DNA of 64,000 bases from an uncultured Eubacterium sp. Lineage in GTDB: Bacteria; Bacillota; Clostridia; Lachnospirales; Lachnospiraceae. Position numbers and translations under genes: made by a program. The DNA is taken from assembly GCA_910586445.1 (NCBI GenBank), contig CAJUHV010000011.1, positions 1-64,000 of the forward strand. Direction: 5' to 3'. Each line of letters opens with the position of its first letter. Position 1 is the first letter of the stretch. Below are positions 25,494-34,088 of the stretch, piece by piece. A model generated the notes under the pieces. That model was not told where the DNA came from and did no database searches. It saw nothing but the letters and a program-made list of their open reading frames with translations.

Positions 25494-25946
25494 TTACTTA
25501 TCTAAAATCTTCTTCAGCTCATCCATAAATGTATTTATATCCTTAAATTCACGGTAAACAGATGCAAACCGCACATAAGCTACCGCTTCTAAATCCTTCA
25601 GCTTATCCATGACAATCTCACCTATAACCGTACTTGGAATCTCTTTTTCTTCCAGATTAAATATTTCTGTCTCAATCTCATCAATCAGCTTGTCAATTTC
25701 TTTTACGGAAATCGGTCTCTTATGGCATGCCCTGAGAATCCCGGCTTCTATTTTTGCCCGGTCATACTGCTCTCTGTTATTATCCTTTTTTATGACAATC
25801 AGCGGAATTGTCTCCACTTTTTCATAGGTTGTAAAACGTTTTTGACATGCATCGCACAGTCTGCGGCGGCGTATGGAATTGTTATCATCTGCTGGTCTTG
25901 AATCGATAACTCTTGTATTATCACTGCTGCAAAATGGACACTTCAT
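25494..25946 (-). CDS. nrdR: Transcriptional repressor NrdR
   Basis: A 150-residue repressor of ribonucleotide reductase genes. The zinc ribbon is complete (CPFCSSDNTRVIDSR...RRRRLCDACQKRFTTYE, four cysteines in the first 40 residues), followed by the ATP-cone domain (about 48-138), which senses ATP/dATP. Length is standard. GAGGAG lies before the ATG. No nrd genes or NrdR boxes are visible nearby, so targets lie elsewhere. Confidence 0.96.
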   Translation of the reverse strand: MKCPFCSSDNTRVIDSRPADDNNSIRRRRLCDACQKRFTTYEKVETIPLIVIKKDNNREQYDRAKIEAGILRACHKRPISVKEIDKLIDEIETEIFNLEEKEIPSTVIGEIVMDKLKDLEAVAYVRFASVYREFKDINTFMDELKKILDK

Positions 25947-25975
25947 GCTGGCTTCTCCTCTCCGGCTTTCATTCG

Positions 25976-25994
25976 GCCCGCCTGCGCAGCGGGC
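25976..25994 (-). terminator. GC-rich hairpin between ylmC and nrdR
   Basis: GCCCGC (25976-25981) pairs with GCGGGC (25989-25994) around a 7-base loop. There is no T-run on the minus side (CGAATG), so termination is uncertain. Confidence 0.4.
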
Positions 25995-26140
25995 ATTTTC
26001 ATATGTAATCTCAGATACCGCCTGACAAAAAAGCCGGGCGGTGCCTATAAGCTAAAGTTTAACCTTTCGTACAATGCATGTCAATTAGTTTTTATTTTAA
26101 GAACCAATTTTATCCAGACAGAACATGCGCTCAGCCGGCC

Positions 26141-26395
26141 TTACAGCTTATGAGTCGCTTCTTTTTCATCGATATCGACCAGAATGATCTCCGGCCCGAT
26201 TTTTTTCACATTGCACCACGGTATAATCAGTTCGTATTCCCGGCAGAAGATACCAAAAAACAGCCCGGGTCCTGGAAGGATCAGGGCACGTATGCACCCA
26301 TCCTTTTCATCAATGTCAAGATCGACCACATGTCCAAGACATTTACAGTCTTTCGTGTTAATCACTGTTTTTTCCTGTAATTCACATAGACGCAT
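26141..26395 (-). CDS. YlmC/YmxH family sporulation protein (PRC barrel)
   Basis: An 84-residue PRC-barrel protein of the YlmC/YmxH family, common in spore-forming Firmicutes. The start MRLCELQEKTVINTKDCKCLGHVVDLDID and the YELIIPWCNVKKIGPEIILVD segment are typical. A GTG at 26404 would add three residues, but family members begin MRL-(C/S)-EL, so the ATG at 26395 is chosen; its ribosome site is weak. Exact function unknown. Its presence is one reason to think the organism forms spores. Confidence 0.85.
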   Translation of the reverse strand: MRLCELQEKTVINTKDCKCLGHVVDLDIDEKDGCIRALILPGPGLFFGIFCREYELIIPWCNVKKIGPEIILVDIDEKEATHKL

Positions 26396-26462
26396 AACAG
26401 CCACATTCTTCTTTTTTATATTATATGCGCGAAGAGCCGTAAGGACACAGAGCCTTTATCAT

Positions 26463-27563
26463 TTACACATTAAAGCGGAAAACAATTACATCACCGTCTT
26501 TGACTACGTACTCCTTCCCTTCCAGCCTCACAAGCCCTTTTTCCCGCACTGCCGCAATGCTGCCGCCCTCGATCAGGTCATTATATGCCGTAACCTCTGC
26601 GCGGATAAATCCCCGCTCAAAATCCGTATGAATTTTTCCAGCTGCCTGCGGCGCTTTTGTGCCCTGTCTGATCGTCCATGCCCTTGTCTCGTCTTCTCCC
26701 GAGGTCAAAAAGCTGATCAGCCCAAGCAGCTTATAGCTGGCCTTGATCAGTTTGTCCAGCCCCGACTCTTTCAGTCCCAGTTCTTCTAAAAACATGCTGC
26801 GCTCATCATCATCAAGCTCTGCGATTTCCTGTTCGATCTGTGCACAGACCACAAATACCTCGCTCTCTTCATCTGCTGCCATACGGCGCACGTCGGCTAC
26901 ATGTTTATTGTTCGTTCCATCATCTGCCAGATCATCCTCCTGTACATTCGCCGCATAGATCACCGGCTTTGCCGTCAGCAGGTTGTAGGTTTTAAACCAT
27001 GCTGCCTCGTCCTCATCTTCACCCAGTACAAACGTCTTTGCCAGTTTTCCCTCTTCTAAATGTGCTTTTAATGCATCGATCAGCTTCATTTCTTTGGCAA
27101 GCGTCTTGTCCATCTTGGCCTGTTTGGATATTTTGGATACCCTGCGCTCTAAAATCTCCAGATCAGAAAAAACAAGCTCCAGATTGATCGTCTCAATATC
27201 TCTGGCCGGATCTATGCTGCCGTCCACATGCACGATATTTTCATCTTCAAAGCACCTTACTACATGCACAATCGCATCTACTTCCCGGATATTTGCCAGA
27301 AACTGATTTCCCAGTCCCTCTCCTTTGCTGGCACCTTTTACCAGGCCGGCGATATCTACAAATTCAATCACCGCCGGAGTGACTTTCTTTGAATGATACA
27401 TCTCCCCTAAGCGGTCAATCCGCTCATCCGGCACTGCTACAATGCCTACATTTGGATCAATCGTACAAAATGGATAATTTGCAGATTCTGCACCTGCCTT
27501 TGTCAGTGAATTAAACAGTGTGCTCTTTCCTACGTTTGGCAGGCCTACGATTCCTAGTTTCAT
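26463..27563 (-). CDS. ychF: Redox-regulated ATPase YchF (Obg family)
   Basis: A 366-residue translation-associated P-loop protein, Obg/OLA1 family. The G1 motif is GLPNVGKST (residues 6-14), switch region DIAGLVKGASKGEGLGNQFL follows, and a C-terminal TGS domain ends RLEGKEYVVKDGDVIVFRFNV. YchF prefers ATP over GTP and associates with ribosomes. Full length, good ribosome site (AGGTAAAGG). Adjacent ylmC lies downstream by 67 bases; a hairpin upstream (27582-27610) separates it from the AAA gene. Confidence 0.96.
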   Translation of the reverse strand: MKLGIVGLPNVGKSTLFNSLTKAGAESANYPFCTIDPNVGIVAVPDERIDRLGEMYHSKKVTPAVIEFVDIAGLVKGASKGEGLGNQFLANIREVDAIVHVVRCFEDENIVHVDGSIDPARDIETINLELVFSDLEILERRVSKISKQAKMDKTLAKEMKLIDALKAHLEEGKLAKTFVLGEDEDEAAWFKTYNLLTAKPVIYAANVQEDDLADDGTNNKHVADVRRMAADEESEVFVVCAQIEQEIAELDDDERSMFLEELGLKESGLDKLIKASYKLLGLISFLTSGEDETRAWTIRQGTKAPQAAGKIHTDFERGFIRAEVTAYNDLIEGGSIAAVREKGLVRLEGKEYVVKDGDVIVFRFNV

Positions 27564-27581
27564 TTTTTACCTTTACCTGTC

Positions 27582-27610
27582 CGAAAATCCTTTATTTACA
27601 AGGGTTTTCG
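27582..27610 (-). terminator. Hairpin between the AAA/PD-(D/E)XK gene and ychF
   Basis: CGAAAATCCTT (27582-27592) and AAGGGTTTTCG (27600-27610) form an 11-base stem with one G-T pair and a 7-base loop. There is no strong T-run on the minus side. Confidence 0.5.
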
Positions 27611-27708
27611 CCTTTCTCTATATTTTTGCTTCACCATTTGCTACACCAATTTTAAATGATTTTGAACATATTTTCAAGCTGTCGAAATAATAGATTTCAT
27701 ACAGCCTT

Positions 27709-29433
27709 TCATATTCTCTGATCATAATTCACAATACAGCCGCCGTCGATCTGCACCTGCTTGCCGCTGAATGCAAACCCATAAATTTTGATTTTTGTGC
27801 GGGCCACTCCCTTTGCTTCCAGCGCGGCAGCATATTCTTTGTTTATAATCTGGCGCAGAGCAGCCTCGGCCGTATCCTGCAGGCTGCTTTCCTCATCAGG
27901 GTCAAGCACCTTAAACTCCAGAATCATTCCGTCCGTCCTGCCTTCTGCCGGAGCAAGCATGATGTCATACCTTCCAAAACCGCTTTCCCGGTTGGATGTA
28001 ATCTCATATTTTTTCTTCAGATTTACAATCAGCCCCAGTACAAATCCGTGATAAAACCGTTCCGGCTCTGCTGTCTCGGAAGGCTTTTTTCCTGTATCAA
28101 AACAACTGAATGTATTTAAGGCAATTTTATTCATAAAAACATTCATTCCCTTGACATCATCTGACAGCAGCGCTTTCTCAAAGCTGTTATATGCAGTCTT
28201 TCCATCCGAAAACCATCCGTGGATCATCCTTGCGAGCATCTGCCTGACTTCCGCATTGGTCAGTGTGAGACGGTACTGGTCTATATCATAATCGTCTGTA
28301 CTTTTTATGATTTCAACAGCTTTTAGATAGCCTGCGGCTAAAAGCAGGCTCCAGACGGCATTTTCATCCGAATCTAACTGGTTAAAAACAACTTCTTCAT
28401 CCATATACGTACAAAATGAATTCCCCCACAGCAGGTCTTCCATGGTCATTTTTATATCAGGACTTCCTTTTTGTATTAAATCTGCGGCCAGCTTATTGGA
28501 GCTTGTATTCGCCCAGTAGGGCTTAAATTCTTTTGATTTTAAATAATTGACAATAGACCATGGATTATAAATGCTGCTGCAGTTTCCGAACCGGAATCCA
28601 TCGTACCACCGTCTCACCCTCTGCCTTTGTTCCTCCAGCCCAAATTCCTCTAATGCAGCAAATACCTCTTCCTCCGTAAATCCAAACGCCGTTTCGTATT
28701 TATTTGAAGTCGTCATAACGACCTCCAGATTATTTAAATCCGAAAAAATAGATTCCTTGCTCAGCCTTGTGATTCCTGTCATCAGCCCGCGTTCTAAATA
28801 CGGGTTGGTTTTGAAGGTCGGATTCATAAACCTGCGCATAAACTCTATAAGCTCTTTCCAATATCCATATACGTATGCCTCCTGCATCGGAGTATCATAT
28901 TCATCCAGCAAAATAATAACCTTTTTTCCATAATAATTATATAAATATTCCGAAAGCAGATTTATCGATGCAGATACCTCGCTGACATTTGCCTCTTCAA
29001 GCAGGATTTTTTCAAAGCGTTTTCGATCCGCCTGCAGAAAATCACTGCTGTCTAATAAATAAGCATGTCTGCGGTATTCCCTGGAAATCAGCGTGCGTAT
29101 GCCGTAACAGGACTCTTCATAACAATCTGCTTTTATGCTGGCAAAGCTCAGAAAAATCACCGGATGGGTACCCTGCAGTTTCCTGTACTTTTCATCTTCC
29201 CAGACCGAAAGCCCCTCAAACAGATCTCCGCTGCCGGCATGCCTTATGGAAAAGAAATGATCCAGCATGCTCATTGTAAGAGTCTTGCCAAACCTTCTGG
29301 GACGCGCAATCAGTGTCACCTTATCCCTATTCTCCCACCATTCTTTGATAAAATAGGTTTTATCTATATAAAAACTATCCTCCCTTAAAAGTTCTCCAAA
29401 ATCCTGCTCGCCAATTGACACTATCCTCGCCAT
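27709..29433 (-). CDS. AAA-ATPase-like protein with C-terminal PD-(D/E)XK nuclease domain
   Basis: A 574-residue member of the widespread AAA-ATPase_like/PDDEXK_9 family. The N-terminal ATPase part has a degenerate P-loop, ARPRRFGKTL (about 42-51), in place of GxxGxGK(S/T), and a Walker B VIILLDEYD (near 185). The C-terminal part carries a nuclease core: FGRYDIMLAP ... MILEFKV, giving D...E-x-K. Such proteins are abundant and often multicopy in gut Firmicutes and Bacteroidetes; roles in defence or mobile-element control are proposed but unproven. The frame extends to 29457, but GGAGG lies six bases before the ATG at 29433. Single gene. Confidence 0.85.
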   Translation of the reverse strand: MARIVSIGEQDFGELLREDSFYIDKTYFIKEWWENRDKVTLIARPRRFGKTLTMSMLDHFFSIRHAGSGDLFEGLSVWEDEKYRKLQGTHPVIFLSFASIKADCYEESCYGIRTLISREYRRHAYLLDSSDFLQADRKRFEKILLEEANVSEVSASINLLSEYLYNYYGKKVIILLDEYDTPMQEAYVYGYWKELIEFMRRFMNPTFKTNPYLERGLMTGITRLSKESIFSDLNNLEVVMTTSNKYETAFGFTEEEVFAALEEFGLEEQRQRVRRWYDGFRFGNCSSIYNPWSIVNYLKSKEFKPYWANTSSNKLAADLIQKGSPDIKMTMEDLLWGNSFCTYMDEEVVFNQLDSDENAVWSLLLAAGYLKAVEIIKSTDDYDIDQYRLTLTNAEVRQMLARMIHGWFSDGKTAYNSFEKALLSDDVKGMNVFMNKIALNTFSCFDTGKKPSETAEPERFYHGFVLGLIVNLKKKYEITSNRESGFGRYDIMLAPAEGRTDGMILEFKVLDPDEESSLQDTAEAALRQIINKEYAAALEAKGVARTKIKIYGFAFSGKQVQIDGGCIVNYDQRI

Positions 29434-29490
29434 ACACTGCCTCCTTCCCGCAGACACATTCTGTTACTTATATTGTAGACTGCCGGAATC

Positions 29491-29510
29491 AATTTTTCAA
29501 CCACGCTCTA
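29491..29510. repeat. Remnant right end of the MITE-like repeat, inside a pseudogene 3' end
   Basis: AATTTTTCAACCACGCTCTA matches the terminal repeat with one change (C for A in CAAAC). It gives the last codons and the TGA stop of the phosphotransferase-like pseudogene. Confidence 0.7.
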
Positions 29511-30163
29511 ATTTTTTTAGGCATTTTTTGATCTGCGCTTTCGCCCACATCCCCTGCAGCCTGGAATAAAACCATCCATACCGGAATGTCTCTGCCGCCA
29601 TAATCACTGCAAGATACAGCCGGTACAGCTGATACCTTTTTGCGTCGGCTTGTGTAAAAGCGCTTTTATGGACTGCCTTTAAATAGCTCTCTAAAAACAC
29701 ATGCTCCTTGCGTATATCGTCCACAAATACAAACTCCAGATACTGTGCAGGCTCTGCTTTCACCTGATTCAGGCTGTTTTGATCCATTTTCCCGGATATT
29801 TTTGACAGGGCCGTTCCTTTATGCGGTCATAAAAAAATAACTGCTCTCGATGTGCTTTCTGCTGAAATCGTATGCCAGCACGGCAGGTACCGGCACATTG
29901 GTATGTTCTTTAATCAGACGATAGCATTCTACTTCTGTGCGCATAATATCTTTTTCGTATGTCAGAAGGGGCGTTTTTGGAGCCGCGCCCACCTTCAAGA
30001 CAATCTGATCCATTTCCTTTACCCTGCTGATTTTATAAATCGCATTAAACATGCCGCCTTTTAATTCTTCAATCCGGCCGATTTCACAGGCATTTCCAAA
30101 ATTAATTTTCACAAGCTTTCGAATCTCCTGTTTTGTCAGCAAATTTTTTGTCCTGCTTTTCAT
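29497..30163 (-). pseudogene. Broken aminoglycoside phosphotransferase-like kinase
   Basis: Two frames make one decayed APH-fold gene. The N-terminal part (30163-29819, 114 residues) has the nucleotide-binding start (GGMFNAIYKISR, IVLKVG, E in MRTEVECYRLI) and stops after SSYFFMTA. The sequence then continues in another frame as KGTALSKISGKM, and the frame 29787-29497 gives a normal C-terminal end (YQLYRLYLAVIMAAETFRYGWFYSRL). Between them the catalytic loop (HxDxxxxN) and the metal-binding Asp are missing, so about 100 residues are deleted besides a frameshift near 29820. AAGGAACG precedes the first ATG. It starts 12 bases after the GH3 stop. Confidence 0.8.
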
Positions 30164-30175
30164 GATTTTCGTTCC

Positions 30176-32611
30176 TTATTTTAGTTCCCTGAGTTTTCTT
30201 TCGTATTCCTTATTCTTCCTTTTATTGGAAAAATAACCGCTGATCACCTGCTTCATTCCTTTGAAAAAATGCCCGTTCACTGCATGCACAAGCCCTTCTG
30301 CCATTTCCATGCTTACGGCACCGTCGGTCATCTTCGCAATGGCCCGGAATGGAATATTGTAAATAAATAAAAGATTGAGATCCGGCCTGCCTTTTCTTTC
30401 GTTTTTCGCCTTTAAATGGTTTAACACCCGGCAGGCCAGTCTTGCCAGTCCGCTTTTTGCATAATACATCTGGCATACGGCATCGTTGATTCCCAATTTT
30501 CCGTCCCATGCTCCAGACGGAATCGGATGCCCAAGAAGCCTCTCAAATTCTTCATCCGGCACTTCTTTTATATTTCCAGAAAAATAGTGCGGCATTTTTT
30601 CCGGTTTATAGGGCTGGCAGGTTTTCGTCCCCTTTCGATTGATCCTGCCTGTCAGCCGGATCTCGGATACGCTGCTGCCGATATAGATGTCATAAGTCCC
30701 GCTTTCCTCTTCCCAGCTCTCTGTTTTTATATTCCAAAAGCGGAACGACTTGTCATCAAACCGGATCTCGACCTCTTTTCGTTCCTGTGGTTTTAAATAG
30801 ACCTTACAGAATCCTTTCAATTCTTTTAACGGCCTAAAGACCGTCCCTTTCGGGCCTTTGATATACATCTGGCAGATTTCAGCCCCGGCCATCTTTCCCG
30901 TATTGGCTACTTCAAATCTTACACTGCTGTCTGTCACTGTCAGATTTGAATATTCAAATGTCGTATAGGATAATCCATATCCAAACGGATAGCGTACCTG
31001 CATATGATTTGTATCAAAAAAACGATATCCTACAAATATACTCTCCCGGTATTCCGAATTGCGCTCTCTGCTCGGGAAATAGCTGCTGGACGGTGTATCC
31101 TCATATCTTATCGGATATGTCTCGCTCAATTTTCCAGAAGGATTTACTTTTCCGGTCAGGACATCCAGCATCGCCCCGGCCCCGGCCTGTCCGCCGAGAT
31201 AACCGTGCAGGATGGCCCTGCATCGGCATTCCCAGTGCATATCGATCGAAGAGCCTGCACTTACTACACCTATAATATTTGGATTTACCTCTGCCAGCTC
31301 CTCAAGCAGCAGTACTTGATTTTGGGGGATCTGCATATGGCTGCGGTCCATGCCTTCGGCCTCGCTGATTTCGTCAAGTCCCAGACAATAAATAACTACA
31401 TCCGCCTGTTTCGCCAGATTTATAGCGGCTTCTTTTAATCCACTGCCTGTCTGCCCCGTGCGCGCATACCCTGGTGCGCACCCGATACAATTGATTGGAT
31501 AATCTCCGATTATATTTTCCATAGTTTCAAGCAGCAACGGATTTACTACCGAAGAGCCTGCGCCCTGATAGCGCGGGGTAACTGCAAAATCCCCGATTAA
31601 GGCAGCTTTTGTTCCTTTCCCAAGCGGAAGGAGCGGCTGTGGGTCTGCCGTATTTTTCAGCAGGACAACGCTCTGTGCAGCTGCCTTTTTTGCCAGGGCA
31701 TGATGTGCGGATTTGTCAATCGCTGTCTTTTTGCTGGTACCCGCCCTCGTCAGTGTTAAGACTGCTTCTAAAAGATCATCCACACAGGCGTCCAGTTCAT
31801 CCATAGATAAGGTACCCTCATCCAGTGCCGCAAGAACCTGCCTTGCCGAGTCCAGTCCCGGCGTGGGCATTTCCAGATTGGAGCCGGCTGCCACACCGCG
31901 CACATGATCATTGGAACCGCCCCAGTCTGTAATAACGATTCCGTCAAATCCCCATTCACCACGCAGGATTTCTTTCAATAGGTGCTCATTTTCATTGGCA
32001 TACGTGCCGTTTACCTCATTGTAGCTGGTCATGACTGCCTTGGCCCCGCCCTCTTTTACCGCGATCTCAAATCCGGTCAGATATATTTCACGCAGTGTTC
32101 GTTCATCCACGACAGCATTCATCGTCATGCGCCGCAGCTCCTGGCTATTTACCGCAAAATGCTTTGGACATGCATAAATGCCTTTTTTCTGTATCCCTCT
32201 TATATAAGCAGCTGCCATTTTGCCGGATAAAAATGGATCTTCGGAAAAATACTCAAAATTTCTTCCGCACAAAGGATTTCTCTTAATATTAAGCCCCGGT
32301 CCCAGAAGTATATTTACGCCCAGCGCGGCCGCTTCTTCCCCTAGGGCATTTCCGATTTCTTCTGCCAGATCCGTATCCCAGCTGTTTGCCACAGTTGCTG
32401 CCGTCGGAAAACAGGTCGCAGGCAGCGACGGGTTCAGCCCTAAATGATCGCCTGTCCCTGTCTGTTTACGGATTCCGTGCGGCCCGTCAGAACAGAATAT
32501 AGAAGGGATGCCCAGCCTTTCAATATCTCTCGTAGTCCATTCGGACTGGCCGCTTAAAATCGCAGCTTTTTCATATACACTCATTTTTTTCATTAATTCT
32601 GCATGTTTCAA
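30176..32611 (-). CDS. Glycoside hydrolase family 3 (beta-glucosidase-like)
   Basis: An 811-residue cytoplasmic GH3 enzyme. The TIM-barrel domain shows CPKHFAVNSQE (K150-H151) and the nucleophile D229 in VITDWGG. The alpha/beta sandwich follows, with DVVIYCLGLDEISEAEGMDRSHMQIP, then a fibronectin-like domain ending near residue 660. The last 130 residues (GTKTCQPYKPEKMPHYF...) form an extra tail. Substrate may be a beta-glucoside or related exo-linked sugar. The start codon is TTG at 32611: GAGGAG lies 9 bases upstream, whereas later ATGs have none. It follows a broken AraC regulator and precedes a broken kinase. Confidence 0.9.
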   Translation of the reverse strand: MKHAELMKKMSVYEKAAILSGQSEWTTRDIERLGIPSIFCSDGPHGIRKQTGTGDHLGLNPSLPATCFPTAATVANSWDTDLAEEIGNALGEEAAALGVNILLGPGLNIKRNPLCGRNFEYFSEDPFLSGKMAAAYIRGIQKKGIYACPKHFAVNSQELRRMTMNAVVDERTLREIYLTGFEIAVKEGGAKAVMTSYNEVNGTYANENEHLLKEILRGEWGFDGIVITDWGGSNDHVRGVAAGSNLEMPTPGLDSARQVLAALDEGTLSMDELDACVDDLLEAVLTLTRAGTSKKTAIDKSAHHALAKKAAAQSVVLLKNTADPQPLLPLGKGTKAALIGDFAVTPRYQGAGSSVVNPLLLETMENIIGDYPINCIGCAPGYARTGQTGSGLKEAAINLAKQADVVIYCLGLDEISEAEGMDRSHMQIPQNQVLLLEELAEVNPNIIGVVSAGSSIDMHWECRCRAILHGYLGGQAGAGAMLDVLTGKVNPSGKLSETYPIRYEDTPSSSYFPSRERNSEYRESIFVGYRFFDTNHMQVRYPFGYGLSYTTFEYSNLTVTDSSVRFEVANTGKMAGAEICQMYIKGPKGTVFRPLKELKGFCKVYLKPQERKEVEIRFDDKSFRFWNIKTESWEEESGTYDIYIGSSVSEIRLTGRINRKGTKTCQPYKPEKMPHYFSGNIKEVPDEEFERLLGHPIPSGAWDGKLGINDAVCQMYYAKSGLARLACRVLNHLKAKNERKGRPDLNLLFIYNIPFRAIAKMTDGAVSMEMAEGLVHAVNGHFFKGMKQVISGYFSNKRKNKEYERKLRELK

Positions 32612-32746
32612 AATGCTTACCTCCTCATAAATCAGCCCGCTGCCGGCTTACGGCATACGGTTCATAATATTTGCTATATGCTAACACAAGGTCAATAGGA
32701 ATGCCATTTTCATAGAGGACAGATTCTTTTCCTCAAAGGACATTTT

Positions 32747-33321
32747 TTATCTGTACCGGCCGTCATACATTTTTCGATAAGCTGCCGGCGTCATATGGAA
32801 CACATTCCAAAACCGTTTATAGAATCCTGCCGTGCTATGGTATCCTACGGACTCTGCGATTTCCTCCACAGAAAGATCCGTTTCGTTCACGGATTTGGTA
32901 TAATGATCTTTAATATCACATCTGTTTCAGAACACGGCAGTATGGCATGTGCCATTCCCGGAGTCAGAATGCAGAGGTTTCCCGCCGATAAATTCAAGTC
33001 CTCTGTTTCACCGGCTGGTTTCTGCGTGCACTGTCCCTGCCATACATAGATCATTTCATAAAAATCGTGGCTGTGATAGTATGGAACCAGGCAGACGGAA
33101 TGCTTTCTTATGCTGAATTCAGCTGAAATACGTACAATATTTTCTCGGATGGAAAAATCAAATGCCTCCGAAATTTTATGCAGCCTGTACCTTTCGATCT
33201 GTTTCATCAAATACTCTGCATTGCCCACTTCTTCGTTTATAGCCTTTTGAAATCCCTCGGATATTTTATACGCGTCCTCTTTTTCCTGCTCCTCAAAAAT
33301 CCTTTTTATTTTATCATTCAT
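32747..33321 (-). pseudogene. Broken AraC family regulator
   Basis: The first frame (33321-32887, 144 residues) encodes an AraC-type N-terminal cupin (VPYYHSHDFYEMIYVWQG, LCILTPGMAHAI) and stops after LKIIIPNP. In the next frame the sequence runs on as SVNETDLSVEEIAESVGYHSTAGFYKRFWNVFHMTPAAYRK and stops at 32747; this is the second half of an AraC helix-turn-helix domain. The end of the cupin, the linker and the first DNA-binding helices (about 100 residues) are missing. Even without the frame change the protein could not bind DNA normally. It probably once controlled the GH3 gene next to it. Confidence 0.85.
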
Positions 33322-33377
33322 AAACGATGCTGTCCTTTCAAACCGCTGTCTTTATGGAGGCAGTATAATAATAAGAA

Positions 33378-33408
33378 AAAGCTCTGGAACACACTGCTTC
33401 AGAGCTTT
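33378..33408 (-). terminator. Terminator of the priA-thiN gene run
   Basis: Perfect 9-base stem AAAGCTCTG/CAGAGCTTT (33378-33386 with 33400-33408), 13-base loop, then TTTTT on the minus strand. It lies 30 bases past the thiN stop. Confidence 0.85.
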
Positions 33409-33438
33409 CATGTACCTCTATTTATTTTTGCCTGTTTT

Positions 33439-34086
33439 CTAATCAGCTGATTCTACCAGTATCAATATTCCGTCTGTAAAATCCACAACCGCTTCTTCCG
33501 CCTCGATCTCATTGCTTATGCCGATTGAATGAAAGCTGTCTAACGTGGCATGATAAAGCGGATATTTAAACCCTGTCAGCGTCACGCCTTTCACCTGTGT
33601 TGTCAGCGGTATCAGGGAAATGTATCGCCCATACTGCTGCGCCTTTTTTAACAGCGTGCGGTTTTGGATCAGCCGCACCCTGTTATGTGCATCTACCAGA
33701 TAGCACGGTATTTCGCGCTCCATGGCAAAGCCCAGCAGGCGGACAGTGGCAAGCACATGGTCTAAACGTGTTCCTGTGCCTCCCAGTATATGAATCTCGC
33801 TGCTGTCCCGCTTGACAGCCAGCTGCAGTGCAAGCTCTGTGTCTACCGCATCCTTTTCCGGCTGGTATTTGTGAAAGCGTATATGCTGGTCACTCTGCAG
33901 CTGCTCCAGCTGCGCAGGGTCTGCGGAATCAAAATCGCCCAGTACTTCATCCGGCCTGATTCCTGCCTGCATGAAAAAATCAATGCCAGAGTCTGAGGCG
34001 ATATAATAGTCAAAATTCTGGCGTGCAAGATAGGATCTGGCAAACGCAGGATCTATAGTTCCTCCCGTTACAATGAGTGTTTTCAT
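33439..34086 (-). CDS. thiN: Thiamine pyrophosphokinase
   Basis: A 215-residue thiamine diphosphokinase, which transfers pyrophosphate from ATP to thiamine. Catalytic domain features are ASDSGIDFF, VLGDFDSAD, PEKDAVDTELALQLA and LGGTGTRLDHVLATV. The C-terminal beta domain (QYGRYISLIPLT...SHSIGISNE-like FHSIGISNEI) binds thiamine. It starts 2 bases after the rsgA stop, with AAAAGGACG inside the end of rsgA. In most Firmicutes rpe lies between rsgA and thiN; here it is absent. Confidence 0.94.
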   Translation of the reverse strand: MKTLIVTGGTIDPAFARSYLARQNFDYYIASDSGIDFFMQAGIRPDEVLGDFDSADPAQLEQLQSDQHIRFHKYQPEKDAVDTELALQLAVKRDSSEIHILGGTGTRLDHVLATVRLLGFAMEREIPCYLVDAHNRVRLIQNRTLLKKAQQYGRYISLIPLTTQVKGVTLTGFKYPLYHATLDSFHSIGISNEIEAEEAVVDFTDGILILVESAD

Positions 34087-34088
34087 AA

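Noticed and set aside
29497..30163. Two small intact genes instead of one pseudogene
   Set aside because: The pieces match the N- and C-terminal ends of one kinase fold, and neither alone carries the catalytic residues.
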